Under the pieces are notes generated by a model. The model worked only from the letters and a program-made list of their open reading frames with translations, searched no databases and was not told the DNA's origin. 64,000 bases of DNA from Poa pratensis. Its lineage: Eukaryota > Streptophyta > Magnoliopsida > Poales > Poaceae. The translations under genes were made by a program, and so were the position numbers. Location of the stretch: NCBI GenBank assembly GCA_947311845.1, contig CAMZMU010000048.1, forward strand, positions 22,772,431 through 22,836,430. Direction: 5' to 3'. Shown here one piece after another: positions 10,797-22,805 of the stretch. Position 1 is the first letter of the stretch. Each line of letters begins with the position of its first letter.

Positions 10797-10920
10797 CTCC
10801 CTCCGTTTCAAATTAGATGACTTTCATTTGTATACATGTGCATGTATCTATGCATGTGCATGTGTCTAGATACATCCATATGTACATAAATATAATTCAT
10901 CTAATTTGGAACGGAGGGAC
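10797..10920. mobile_element. Stowaway-type MITE in unit C, same site as in unit A
   Basis: It begins CTCCCTCCGTTTCAAATTAG and ends TTTGGAACGGAGGGAC, flanked by TA. It occupies the position filled in unit A (507-629) and empty in unit B. Confidence 0.85.
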
Positions 10921-11394
10921 TAGTTGCGCATGTCCTGTGCAGGTGCAGCCCCATGGTCTCGGTCGGTAGCCATATACATGGGGCATGTACAACTTCATGT
11001 AAGAATAATTAAACAATCCGGCTTTAAAGTCTGTGCGGGTGAGCTAGTATTTGTGCGGTGAGTGCAGTACCAGTTCCCATCTTCCAATTTTCTACCAGGT
11101 GAGAGCACATAGCTGAGTATTACAAACAACAACTGAGTTTGCATCAATACCATGTAGCGGATGAAATAGCTAGTACTTAAAGGTCACAATCAGGTTCGAA
11201 GACTACCGTCTAATCCTCTTAGCGCTGCCACCGCCTTGTCCGGCCCATTGTGTTCCCCTTCCTTGTTCAACGACACCTTTCCAATATGAATATGATCATT
11301 TTGAGAAGACGTAACAAACGGTTTCTCTATCGTCATTTTGTTGTGAATGTTCCACAACGACCATCACAACGCCGCAAAACACACTCAAACTAAT

Positions 11395-11790
11395 CTACGG
11401 GTGCATCCATTTATCCCTTGAACGACTATGAGGAATTCCCCATCTCAAGTGGAGTTCCAAGAGAAAGAGATAGACCCCTCGACACAAGCCCACAAGAACT
11501 TGGCCAAGTGAGAACGTACAAAATGTGGTTGGTGTCTTCGTGCTCCTCACACAAGGAACATAGGCCGTTGGAAGGCTCGTGCTGAATCCACACATGCTCA
11601 CAAGTAGGAAACTTGTCTATCATCATTTTCCACAGGAAAACTTAATCTGGAGCGGAATTTCCGTTTTCCAAACGTCCTGAAGTGTAGTATAGTGGTACCG
11701 TGGCACGTATTTAAGTGGACGGAGCGAGTCCAGAAACTGCCCAAAGGTTCTAAGGCCAGGAAATGGAATCATTTAGATCATAACTTGGGT
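11395..11790 (-). pseudogene. LINE reverse-transcriptase C-terminal (zf-RVT) fragment
   Basis: On the minus strand the residues NGLCSLCEEHEDTNHILY (near 11510-11570) match the zinc-binding zf-RVT region found at the C-terminus of plant LINE reverse transcriptases. Upstream residues (DVWKTEIPLQIKF, near 11650) fit the same domain, separated by a frame change. No polymerase motifs remain. It is a short relic of a non-LTR retrotransposon, or of a zf-RVT gene derived from one, inside unit C. Confidence 0.65.
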
Positions 11791-12396
11791 CCCCGTCAAT
11801 ATCCCCGATAAATTGTCCCATTCAAATTGATTCTGTCGTGCCAAAGAAACTTCTGAATCTAAGGATCCATCTAACCCAATCCCGTGCAAGGTGAACCAGG
11901 ATAAATAGATCGGTGAAAATATTAAAATGACACAGGTATTGTTATTGAAGGGGGCTCCCCTTGGCCCTTCCACCAACCCATCCAAAACATATTGGATTTA
12001 CTATTATGCACCTCATGTTTAGCCCCCAGCTTAATCAAATGTTTTATATTTTGAAAACCGTTCCAAAATTGCGACCCCATTTGACAAAAAAAAATGAAAA
12101 TGTCCGTATATATAAGCCCTTGTGTTTTGTCTTAACTTTCAAGTACATTTAGTATTTATGATACTAGTATCCTGTCTCTGGCACGACACTGATAACACAG
12201 TTGCCAATGGCACCATTTTAGTGGCGCGCCATAAACACGTGGCACTAATGGTATGCCACTAATAGGCTATTCCCTGCCAGTGATCCAACATGTTGGCATG
12301 ACTTCTTCAGCAAGTATCTTAGCTAGAAGCTAATAAATGTTACGAATAAAATTTTCAGTAGCTAGTGCTGGTAGTCCCTAGGTTGTTGGTAGCATC

Positions 12397-12583
12397 TGTT
12401 AGAGATAGAATTTGTGTATAGCACGATTGTGCATATACTGGCCGGATCGGTTTGTGATCTGTTGTCCTGGCCGGATCGGTTTGTGATCCGTTGCCTTGCC
12501 TTGTTCTGTACGTTGTACTGTTTGTCATATAAAGAGAGGAGACCCCAACGTGGGATTGCTACGGCAAAATAGTGTTTTTAAGT
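12397..12583 (+). repeat. 5' LTR of the copia element
   Basis: This 187-bp LTR contains a tandem pair of a ~30-bp block with TGGCCGGATCGGTTTGTGAT, followed by TATAAAGAGAGG (about 12535), a likely TATA box for element transcription. Confidence 0.92.
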
Positions 12584-12595
12584 TGGTATCAGAGC
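12584..12595 (+). other. Copia primer binding site
   Basis: TGGTATCAGAGC directly abuts the 5' LTR. This is the standard initiator-tRNA-Met complementary site of plant copia elements. Confidence 0.9.
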
Positions 12596-12619
12596 ATGAT
12601 CTAGGGCTAGCGCATCGCG

Positions 12620-13690
12620 ATGACCTCCTCCGCGATGCAGACTTCCGCCGCCGGCGCTTCCACCTCTTCCCTGTCCATCTCGCTGTCTGCCGGCGCGGTC
12701 TCCTCCTCTCTTCCTACCACAGCTCCTACGACATACACCAACACCATCACCGTGCGTTTGGATCGCACGAACTATCTGCTATGGAGGACTCAAGTCGTCC
12801 CCAACATTGCCGGCCAAGGATGGCTCGGCTTTCTCGACGGCAGCTGCAAGGCGCCGTCCATGACAATCACCACTGGAGAAGGGGCAGCCGCCGTCACGCA
12901 GCCCAACCCCGACTATGCAACTTGGTGGTTTATCGACCAGCGGGTGCTCAGCATCCTCGTTGGATCCATGTCGGAGGAGGTGCTCGGGCAGATGTACGGC
13001 CAGAGCACGTCGACCGCAGTCTGGAGCACCGTCACCTCCATGTTCTCCGCCCAAAATCGGGCCGGCATCCGCCATCTCCGTCGCCAACTGACGACGATGA
13101 AGAAGAACGACATGACCGCCACCGACTACTTCAACAAGATGAAAGGGTTTGCTGACGCTTTGAACATGGTCGGCAACCCAATCTCCGAGGACGAGCTGAT
13201 CGACTTCATGATTGTCGGGCTTGGTGCGCAGTTCGAGGGACTGCAGTCATCGCTCACCGTCCTCAACAACACGGGCCAGCCGATTTCCGTCGCTGCCTTC
13301 TACTCCATGCTGCTCTCGTGTGAAGTTATGCAAGTTCAAAACTCCCAGGCCGGTGACTTCGTCTCCTCGGCCAACTCAGCAATTCAGGGCAATGGAGGTG
13401 GGCGTTCGTTTGACGGCGCCCCGAGCAATGGCCGTTTCAGTGGCCGCGGCGGACACCAGCAGCCGTCTGGTGGCGGCGGCAACCACTACGGCGGTGGTGG
13501 TGGCAACACATACGGTAGTGGTGGCAACACATATGGGCGTGGTGGTCAGCAAGGCAACCGTGGTGGTCGCAATGGCGGCGGCACCAACGGTTATGGCAGC
13601 GGCAACAGGGGAGGCCGGAACGGAGGTCGTGGTCGCTTTCGTCCCCTGTGCCAGGTTTGCAAGAATTGGGGGCATGACGCCCTCAGCTGT
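12620..13690 (+). pseudogene. Copia gag polyprotein, interrupted at its zinc knuckle
   Basis: The ATG at 12620 opens a frame coding for a copia-type gag. It has a Ser/Thr-rich start, a capsid-like region with RLDRTNYLLWRTQV near residue 52, a glycine-rich stretch, and a CCHC knuckle CQVCKNWGHDALSC at the end. The gypsy element is inserted right after the last cysteine codons, at the GCTGT target (13686-13690). The frame resumes exactly in phase at 25796, so the copia ORF was continuous before the insertion. Capsid and knuckle package the RNA in family members. As it stands the frame reads on into the LTR and stops at 13984. Confidence 0.9.
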
Positions 13691-14194
13691 TGTCGAGGTA
13701 TTGGTAACGCGGAACTACTATATGAATTCATACGTACCGTAGAGGAGGTGGGGAAGAACGTAGAGGGTTCCAGTGACGGGATTGCACACACGATCTTACC
13801 CAGCTTCGGATCTCACAACGGCGGCGAGATCCTACGTGCTGCTATAATTCACTCAAGGAGAATATGTGTACAGGTTACAATGAGATTGTATGCGTGCCCT
13901 AAGGCTGCTGGAAGGCTGGCTTATAAAGGCGCCAAGCCTTCCCCTACAAGGAAAGCCTTAACCGACCTAGATCATGAGTCCTAGACTAACACGGTAAAAA
14001 CCCTAACTTGCTCCCTAAGGCGAACGCAGCCAGGCCTTCGTCTTGGACTTCACTAAGCCAGCCCAGAGCTTATCCTTGCGCCTAAGCCCATGAGGCCTTC
14101 TCCATTAAGCCCTCCGGCTTTATCTGATGGGCCTCCTTGGTGGGCCAGGTTTTATCCACCGTGGCAGGTATACCCGTTCGGCATAACCTCCACA
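13691..14194 (-). repeat. 3' LTR of the gypsy element
   Basis: A 504-bp terminal repeat reading TGTCGAGG to CCTCCACA on the plus strand. It is the downstream LTR because the element lies on the minus strand. Confidence 0.95.
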
Positions 14195-14210
14195 GTAGTC
14201 CCCGGAAAGG
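14195..14210 (-). other. Gypsy polypurine tract
   Basis: Read on the minus strand, the bases just inside the 3' LTR are CCTTTCCGGGGACTAC, a purine-rich stretch in the expected place for plus-strand priming. Confidence 0.55.
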
Positions 14211-14576
14211 TTTAAGTTCTTCGTTTGCCGTCTTTGTGAAACACGGGCTTCGCCTTTGCGAAGGCGGACAGAAGAGCTTGGAGCATTCCAAAATGAGACA
14301 TTCAGTCTGCCTTAAGGATTAAGCCGAACTCTCCTGCACTTTGAACAATCTGGCAGAAAGATTCTGTCAGCGTCGAGTCTTGTCATGACGTCACCACAGT
14401 CAAAGCCAGTCCACGACAGTTTGGACAAGCAAAGAGACGTTGTGACGCCATTACTGCTACTTTTCCGCACACGATCTCCGAGGCGTGCGGGAGAAGATGC
14501 CCACTATCTGACCGTTGCGGGACGCGTGGCGAAAATCGCGCGAGCGTTATCTCACCGCACTAATCGCGGCGCGCGG

Positions 14577-14590
14577 CCCCATAAAAGGGG
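14577..14590 (+). promoter_or_regulatory. TATA-like box before the antisense gene of the gypsy element
   Basis: CCCCATAAAAGGGG lies about 105 bp upstream of the ATG at 14693, followed by a CT-rich leader. It suggests the antisense gene has its own promoter inside the element. No transcript evidence is available. Confidence 0.5.
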
Positions 14591-14692
14591 AACTGATTTT
14601 CTCCATTGGTCATTTCCCTGTTCATCGTCCTCCTCGCGCCCATCCCATCCGAACTCCGGCGAGCTCCACCACCACCACCTGCGCACCCACCC

Positions 14693-17600
14693 ATGGAGAG
14701 CTCCGATGCGACCGCGGGAGCGGCAACGGCAGCGGCGTCGGCGGCGGCGGAGGGACAAGATCTGGCCATGAGGGGATCGAGCACCGCGGATGCATCTGCA
14801 TCTCGCGCGGCGGCGGCGACAAGTTCTGCGGCCACCCCCATCGAAGCAGAGAAGAATGCCCAGCCCTCCGACGAGGGCGATGCGGCGGAGGCAGAGGAGA
14901 GGGAGAGGAAGCATCATCCCGCAACTGGGCGGCTTCCACCATCACCGACGCGGACCTCACGCAGCTGGAGAAAGAGGGCATCCTCCCACCAAAGGAGAAC
15001 TGCCACTGGCGGTCAGCGTACGGCCACCCTGCTCCAGATCCCGCCGGCGATGAACGAGTGCTCCTCGTCACATCTCCTTCGCGGTTTGTCTTTGCCTCCG
15101 CATCCTTTTTTCCAATCAGTCTTAGACTACTATGGCCTTCAGCCTCATAGCGTAGGCCCCAATAGTATCTTGTACATAGCTGGCTTTATGGCTTTATTCG
15201 AAGGATACCTAGGCATAGAGCCCAGCTTAGAATTCTTCAAGTACTGCTTTACTTGCAAGCGCCAAACAGAGAAGGAAGAACTGCTTTCCTTAGGAACAGT
15301 TAGCATCAACCTTCGTAGAGGCAGAGACTGGTATCCTAAGGCGCCAAAAATAGATTCCATTAAAGGCTGGAATAGCTCCTTCTTCTACTGCAAAGACATG
15401 GCGCCAGTAGGCAAAGACATAGGACTTCCTCGCTTTTCTCCTTTGCCTGCGGAGCCCCGCCTATCTTGGGGCGAGAAACCGCTGAAGGTCCTTCCTGACA
15501 ACCTCCGTCGCATGCAAAGGCGGATTGAGTACTTAACAAAGACTGCTGTGCCCAAACTCACGGGCGCAGACACCATCCTATGTTGGTTGTCAAGGCGAAT
15601 CCAGCCTTTGAAAGATCGCAAAGGCCTCATGTGCCACTACACGGACCAGAAGAAAGATCCCCTCCGTGTTAGTGAGAGTGACCTTACGCAAGACGCCCTT
15701 GTGTATCGCTTTAAGAGGATTGCCAAGGAAAGGATCCAGCTGACAGAGCAGCGTCCTATGTACACAGCCGCCAACCCAGCTCCAAAGGTAAGGCATTTAC
15801 CATTACTGTTTTTATACTTCCACAATGTTTGCCTTACTAACACCACTTTTGATTTCAGCTCGCCCTTTTGCCGGATAATCTGCTGGCTCCTTTGTTTTAC
15901 GTGCCTGAAGCGGCACCCGAGCCCCCAAAGACTCGGAAACGAAAGGCTTCAGGAGCTACTGCAGCAACTTCAGCAGCAGAAAGGCGGAAGCGTGAGAAAG
16001 CCATCCCTGCTAACGCCGAAGTGCTCGACATTGAGGACGATGAAGATGCGGCCTTTAATGCTCCAGTACAGAAGTAAGCCGAACCTCAATTTCTTTAGTA
16101 AGGCGAACAATGTGTATGAATGTTATCTTATTTTGTATGTGATTTGCAGGATCAAACCAACTGCACCTCTTAAGAGGAAGAAAGTAATTTCTTCCAGACA
16201 AAGGAAAACTGAGCCTTCTCCGGCCATCGCTCCCCCACTCCCTCCGTTCAACAAGAGACATCCCCAGGCCCATCTGATGATCATCATATAGATTTGGACT
16301 CAGCCGTCTTTCCTGATAAGACGGAAACTGAAAAGTTGGCCAGGGCTGCCGCTGCCGGGAAGGCGGCGGTATTCAGTCAGAAGAGCCGAACGAGCCCATC
16401 ACTCGTGAAGCTATCCGCAACATGGTGAAGCAAGAGCTCTTTGACGACGAGGGGTACATCTTACCCAACATCGCCGCCATGCTTGCCGATGAGAAGGAGC
16501 GTAACGAGCCGCCTCCGAAGCTAAGGCCAGTTGGCCAAACATTGACCATCTTGAACCTGGAAGATAATTGTGACGAGCTGTACGTCACAATGAAGCAGAG
16601 CTACAAAGCCTTGAAGGCCATGATGCAGGTAAATATTCCGTCTTTATGTACATACTAGTCCCCGGGCATTACGTTGCGCTTTGACTAAGCCGACGTAATG
16701 GCCTTTCTTTAATGTTGATAAAGACTCAGTCCCCAAGCCCTTGTAGCTATACTTTATTGTCTTTACCTTTGTTACTTACTACTGCCCTTGCCTTAGCAGA
16801 GCAGCGAGCAGCTTACGTGCGATCTGTGGTACTCCTGAGTAACCAAAGGCAAGTGCTCAAGCAAGCCGTCGCCAAAAATAAGGCGAACGAAGGTAAATGT
16901 GTTCTTTCACATGCATGTGACTTTAGTTCTTTTAAGGCATAAGATGCTCAACACATGCAATGTGTCTTTCCAGCTGTTGTGGCGAAGGCAAAACAGATCG
17001 TCAGCGAGACTGGCGATATAGAAGTTGTAAGGCGGGAAAATGCCGCCTTGTTTAAGCAACTGGAGGAGAACCGAAAGACGGCCGAGGCCAATCTTAAAGC
17101 CGTCCAAGACAGCGCTGCTGAAGGGCAAGAAAACTGAAGGCAGAACTTCTGAAACTGCAGCGACAGGCTGAAAAGGATGGGCTCCTAATCCAGAGCTTAC
17201 AAGGTCGTCTTGAACGCCAAGCTGATGAGAGCACCGCCATTGACGAAAACTGCTAAGTAAGCCTCTTCTTTTACTTTCGCATTTCTGTCATTTTTCGCCT
17301 TTGTTCCAACACTTCAGTACGCCTTAACTTTTTTCATTCCTCCTTTCCACAGTTCCAGCTGGGTTTGGGGAAAGGCTTACCTCTGAGACGCGCCTGGAGC
17401 TTATCTTGGAGTGTGGCGAAATTGTGTCAGGGCTGTACTGCTGCTGGAAGAGACGTTGTCGCCAACATCTTCCCAAAACAGCTGCCCCAAGTGACAAACA
17501 CCAGCAACTTGCTGCCACTTCTTCAGAACTGCGTCCCAGAGGTGGTGGAGCGTCTTCGCTCAGCAGCTAGAGGCGGAGCAAAACTTGCTCTAGGACTTGT

Positions 17601-17936
17601 TCGCGGCCACTACCCCGAAGTCAACATGTGGCGCGTTATCAAGTGTTTCCCAGCCAGGACAGAGACGGCAACGAGCTCATCAAAGAAAAGGTCTATGCCT
17701 CTGTCTCTGGCTTTGCCTCAGCCGTTGCTGAGATGGTAGACTTGGCTATCTTCTTCTCCAAGAAGCCTGTGCCTCCCCGTCCTGACGACGTGTCTGATGA
17801 CGAAGCCGAAGCACCCACCACTGGCAATGGCGATGAGTCAGAAGACGGAAAAGAAGAAGAAGAAGAAGGCGAGTCTGAAGCTACGCTGGATCCATCCAAG
17901 TCCCCTGCGTCTTCGCCTCCTCAGTCCCCTGCATAA
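14693..17936 (+). pseudogene. Antisense extra gene of the gypsy element (Transposase_28 / putative gypsy-type transposon family)
   Basis: The ATG at 14693 begins an alanine-rich N-terminus, followed by a conserved region (ITDADLTQLEKEGILPP near 14950; LQPHSVGPNSILYIAGFMAL near 15140-15200; RRGRDWYPKAP near 15317). This is the type annotated in grasses as a putative gypsy-type transposon protein (recalled as Pfam PF04195, not searched). Likely introns: 15788-15858 (GTAAGG to TTTCAG), 16073-16149 (GTAAGC to TTGCAG), and others before 16967 and 17352. The last exon ends at 17936 with an acidic tail. Frame changes near 14905, 15072, 16250 and 16375 break it as read. It runs opposite to gag-pol. 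Its function in the family is unknown; a coiled-coil-like middle (17000-17230) is visible. Confidence 0.75.
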
Positions 17937-18522
17937 GATGCAGGAAAAACTTTGCATTAAGCGTGTCATGAAAGATGGCACAAAAGACTTGTTAAGTTAT
18001 GTTTTGTAATGGCAGGAGCCTTTTTATCTGTTGAACATGTTTGTTTTGCAACGCATGCACTTATTTTTAAAAGGCTTGCAAACTATGCTCCTTATCCGTC
18101 TTCAAGTTTTCTGGCTTATATGCTTTAGCCTTTTCGTATGCTGGCAGAACCTAAGGCACGGAACACTTCGCTGGCAACAGGGTTAGTAACCAAACTGTTT
18201 AAACACAGAAACGGCGCCGGCTTTTGGTGCGTAAAGCATCTACTAAGACAAGCCAGCATATACGCGATCAGATAAATACCTTAGACGGATGCAATTTTAA
18301 TTTTTGTAAGGCCTTAAGGCAAAAGCATCATGTGAGTAACCACAAGCACGGAGCCAATTCGGGTTAACATTGATATTTTTATCGAAATATATGATCAAAT
18401 GGAAATAAAAGACGGCGAGAACTCATGCATAAAAATAATTGAGGGAACCAAAGACTTTTATTTCATAATCATATATGGTGTGATTACAATAGAATTGCTA
18501 AGTGTAAAAAGGACGTAGCTGC

Positions 18523-19632
18523 TCAATGTTCCAAGGACGTTTCGTCTCCTTGAGCACTGCTTCTTCGTTCCTTTTCCTTTTGCGGCCTCTTTTCTTCTTT
18601 TCTCATATCACGGAGGTCCACAAGATAATATGCCCCGTTCTTAAGCGCTTTGCTGATAACGAAGGGTCCTTCCCATATGGGAGATAGTTTGTGCTCCTTT
18701 TGCTGAACAAGGCGAAGCACCAAATCGCCTTCTCGAAACGATCTCCGTCTTACCTTGCGACTGTGGTAACGCCGCATGTTCTGCTGATAAATGGCGGAGC
18801 GCTGAAGCGCTATCTCACGCTCTTCTTCGAGAAGGTCTAAGCCGTCCTGTCGGGCTTCTTCTGCGTCTGCTTCGACGTAGGCTGTTACACGAGGGTGTCG
18901 TGCAGGACATCGGTTGGGAGTACCGCTTCAGCGCCATATATGAGAAAGAAAGGGGTGTAGCCTGTTGCACTGCTTGGAGTTGTGCGTATGCTCCATAAGA
19001 CAGCAGGTAATTCTTCTACCCATGCTCCAGCTGCTCTATGCAAAGGCACCTCTAATCTTGGCTTTATTCCCTGTAGAATTATACTGTTGGTTCGCTCAAC
19101 TTGGCCATTCGATTGTGGATGAGCCACAGATGCTAAGTCCAACGAATACCAACTTCACCACAGTACTTTGCCAGCTCTCCTACGGCGAAGTTTGTCCCAT
19201 TGTCCGTAATGATACTGTGGGGGACGCCAAATCTCGTTATAACCTCAATGACGAACTTCTTGGCTGTTGCCCCATCAAGCTTTTTTATGGGCTTAGCTTC
19301 AACCCACTTGGTGTATTTATCCACCGCAACTAAGAGATGTTTGACGCCGCCTCGCGCAGTCCTGAATGGACCTACCATGTCCAGTCCCCAGACCGCAAAT
19401 GGCCACGTGATTGGAATGGTGCGCAGTTCCTGGGCTGGCATCTTTGGCTGTCTTGCATACTTTTGGCATCCAACGCATTTTTGACGAGTTCTTCTGCGTC
19501 TTGCTTTGCTGTGAGCCAGTAGAATCCATGTCTAAAAGCTTTGGCGACAATTGCTCGGGCAGAGGCATGATGACCGCAACATCCACCATGGATCTCTTCT
19601 AGTATCTCTGTCCTTCTTCCGGCGAAACGCAT
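18523..19632 (-). pseudogene. Gypsy integrase, frame-broken
   Basis: Integrase is spread over four successive minus-strand frames. The zinc-binding part (GGCCGHHASARAIVAKAF) is near 19560-19600. Catalytic-core segments WGLDMVGPF and KYTKWVEA are near 19320-19400, IITDNGTNF near 19200, and HPQSNGQVERTN near 19090-19120. The C-terminal part with EGPFVISKALKNGAYYL is near 18620-18690. Each step to the next frame fits loss of one base. Integrase inserts the cDNA into the host chromosome in intact elements. Confidence 0.88.
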
Positions 19633-21648
19633 CGTTGATATACACCTGTGGTACTCCGCTTGTATAGCTCTCCATTTATTATTGTGTATGCCTTAGCTCT
19701 GCGCACAACTTGCCGCCTTAATACTTCATCCTCTGGCTCTTCCTTGTTAAGGAGGAAATTTATGTAGGGCTGTGTCCAGTCTGGCTTCACCAGCATGACG
19801 GAAACAGACTGCGAAGCCATGGGGTCATCCTCATCTCCGCCTTTAATAGACGGCACGTACAGGTGCTCCAAAAATATATCGGAGGGCACCTTCGATCTTT
19901 TCGAGCCCATTCTGGCTAAGGCGTCCGCTGCTTCATTTTCCTCCCTTTTGATATGCTTGACTTCTAAGCCGATAAAACACCGACCAAACTCGTCTACCGT
20001 GCGTCGGTATTCAGCCATTGTAGGGCTCTTCGCGTCCCATGCCCCTTCTAATGTTGAACAACGAGGTCTGAATCGCCATAGCACAAAAGACGGCTAATGC
20101 CCAAATCCTTTGCGACGTGCAATCCATGCAACAGAGCCTCGTATTCTGCAACATTATTAGTGGCATTGAAGTGTATCTGCAAGACATAGCACATCTTGTC
20201 TCCTTTAGGGTTCTTCAGTACCACGCCAGCTCCCGATCCCTGCAACATTTTGGAGCCGTCAAAGTGCATAACCCAATATTCTCGTCAGGGAGGGGAAGTT
20301 CATCCATTGCTTCTGTCCAGTCTGCGATGAAATCAGCTAAGGACTGGGATTTGATGGCTGTACGTGGCTTGTACTGGATGTCGAAGGCTGCCAATTCAAT
20401 TCCCCACTTAGCCACACGTCCAGTGGCATCGGTGTTGTTTATAATGTCACCCAATGGCGCCTTACTGACTACCGTGATTGGGTGCTCTTGGAAATAATGG
20501 CGTAATTTTCTGGCTGCGAAGAAAACTCCATAAGCCAGCTTCTGATAGTGAGGGTATCGTTGTTTGGATTCGGAGAAGACTTCGCTGATATAATATACCG
20601 GCCTTTGTTCCGGTAGCTCCTTTCCCTCTTCCTTTCGCTCAACAACAACCACTGCACTAATAACTAGGTTGGTAGCCGCCATGTAAAGTAGCATCGGCTC
20701 TTGTGGTAGAGGAGACGCTAATATTGGTGCTGAAACTAAGGCGTCTTTTAACTGTGCTAAGGCTGCATCTGCCTCTTCAGTCCAGACGAACGTCTTAGTT
20801 TTCTTCAACAACCTGTATAGGGGTAAAGCTTTATCCCCAAGCCTACTAATAAATCGGCTTACAGCTGCTGCAGATCCTGCGAGCCTTTGGACATCTTTAA
20901 GACAAGTAGGCTTTTTGATGTCCATGATAGCTCGAATCTTTTCTGGGTTAACCTCAAGACCTCTTTCTGAAACAATGAAGCCTAAAAGTTTTCCTGCTGG
21001 GACGCCAAAAAAGCATTTTCCCGGATTTAGCTTCATGTTATATTTTCTTAAGTTATCAAAGGTTTCTTGAAGGTCAACGATGAGATCGCCGCGTTTTCGC
21101 GACATAACGGCAATGTCATCGACATAAGCGTGAACATTGCGGCCTATTTGATCGTGTAGGCAACGTTGTATGCACCGTTGGTACGTTGAGCCAGCGTTTT
21201 TAAGCCCGAAAGGCATAGTTATGTAGCAAAACGTTCCGAAAGGTGTGATGAAGGAAGTCTTAATTTGATCAGACTCCTTCATCTTAATTTGGTGGTAGCC
21301 AGAGTAAGCGTCCAAAAAGCATAGTAATTCAGAACCTGATACAGCATCTACGACCTGATCAATTCGCGGCAATGCGAAGGGGTCTTTAGGACAGGCTTTG
21401 TTTAAGCCGGTGAAATCTATGCACATGCGCAAGTCTTTCACGTCCTTCTTAGGTACTAATACAGGATTTGCTAGCCAATCTGTGTGGATAACCTCTCTAA
21501 TGAAATTAGCGGCACTAAGCCGAGCTACCTCTTTTCCTATTGCTTTCTTCTTCTCTGGACCGAAGCGACGAAGACCTTGTTTTACTGGCTTGGCACCTTT
21601 GGCGACATTAAGGCTGTGCTCGGCAAGTTCCCGGGGTACTCCTGGCAT
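19599..21648 (-). pseudogene. Gypsy reverse transcriptase and RNase H, frame-broken
   Basis: RT lies in one minus-strand frame from 21648 to 20215, with LRMCIDFTGLNKACPKDPF (near 21370-21430), FLDAYSGYHQIKM (near 21280-21320) and the active-site YVDDIAVMS (near 21105-21130). RNase H follows in two further frames, MHFDGSKMLQGSGAGVV from 20269 and the rest from 20084 to 19599, each one base out of register. Together they copy element RNA into DNA in intact relatives. Confidence 0.92.
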
Positions 21649-21734
21649 GTCTGATGGTGACCATGCAAAAATATCCCGTTGCTCACGGAGGAACTTGACG
21701 AGCGCGCCTTCCTATGCGTCACTGAGGTCCGCGC

Positions 21735-22785
21735 CTATGTTCGTCGTCTTGCTTGCATCAGCGTTGTCCAGCACGATCTTCTTCGAGTTTGAGCTGGCCT
21801 TGAAGGTAACATCAGCGCAAGGAGGCTTTTACCATCCGGCATTTCATTGGTGTTAACTTCTTTCTTGTACTGCTCCAGCTCTTCCTTGCTGATGACTGCT
21901 TCTGCTAAGACGGCGTTTCCTGCTTCGCATTCCTTCGCCTTCTTGAAGTCGCCATTGACCGTGATGACGCCGTTTGGTCCAGGTATTTTGAGCTTGCTGT
22001 AGATGTAACACGGGCGTGCCATGAATTTGGCAAAGGCTGGGCGGCCAAAGATTGCGTGATACGCACTTTTGAATTCCACCACTCAAAGGCAACTTCCTCA
22101 GTCCTATAGTTTGTTTCGTCACCGAAGGTACGTCTAAGACAATTGTTCCCATAGAACTGGCCTGCCTGCCTGGCACTATGCCGTGAAACTTGACTGTGCT
22201 ATGTTTTAGCTGTGTCTCAGAAAGGCGCATGCGCTTTAAGGTTTCAAGATAGAGGATGTTGATGCTACTCCCTCCATCCATAAGCACCTTAGAAAGCCTG
22301 CATTGCTGCACAATTGGGTTTACAACGAGCGCGTAATTCCCTGGGTTCTGTGGAATATGATCAGGATGATCGTTGCGGTCCCATGTAATGGGGTGCTCGG
22401 ACCAGTTGAGATACTGGGGAACCGCTGGCATAGTGGCATTGAGTTCCCTCCAGGCTGCCTTTTCCTTTTTGGCCGAAGGAGTGGCAAGGAAGTGACAAGG
22501 CTTGTTTCGACCCTTGGAAACTTGTTGCTCCTCTTGTGCTTTGGCTCCTGATCTTCTGGCTCCGAAGCACTTTCCTCGTTGTCCTTCTGTCTTTCTTGTC
22601 TTTACGGTTCTTGCGCTTGAACTGTTTTGCCTTGAAGCCAGCGTCTGGATCCTTCTTGATATCATCGTTAAGGCGGCACTGCCTGTTGGTATGGGTGCAT
22701 TTGCCAAGCTTGCTATGATGGGCACAAGGTTCATCTTTGATGTCGTCATAGGTGATTTTAATGGGTCTTGACCCTTGACTGTCAT
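21735..22785 (-). pseudogene. Gypsy aspartic protease region, frame-broken
   Basis: The pepsin-like active-site motif appears as VLMDGGSSINILY near 22260-22300. Downstream, the usual linker YHAIFGRPAFAKFMA lies near 22020-22065 in another frame, with an intermediate frame between. The protease would cleave the gag-pol polyprotein. The gap to RT is bridged by a further frame change near 21715. Confidence 0.85.
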
Positions 22786-22805
22786 CGCTCTTCTTCTGCC
22801 ATCTG

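Larger units (their letters stand above)
10103..12121 (+). repeat. Tandem unit C
   Basis: The third unit starts with TTTGTGTCAGCTTCCAAAT, then diverges. It keeps the block TAATAGGCTATTC, AGCTAATTAGTGATATGAAT and the promoter-like GGCTTTAAAGTCTGTG (about 11022) to GAGAGCACATAGCTG (about 11101). The rest of the core found in A, B and D is missing and is replaced from 11114 by a LINE-related segment. Its tail near 12074 resembles that of unit B. Confidence 0.6.

Noticed and set aside
13212..13742. Second long open frame overlapping copia gag
   Set aside because: It is a shifted reading of the glycine-rich gag region; the frame with the zinc knuckle is the real one.
14622..15071. Minus-strand open frame opposite the antisense gypsy gene
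   Set aside because: It is a mirror of the alanine- and arginine-rich GC-rich N-terminus, without any motif.
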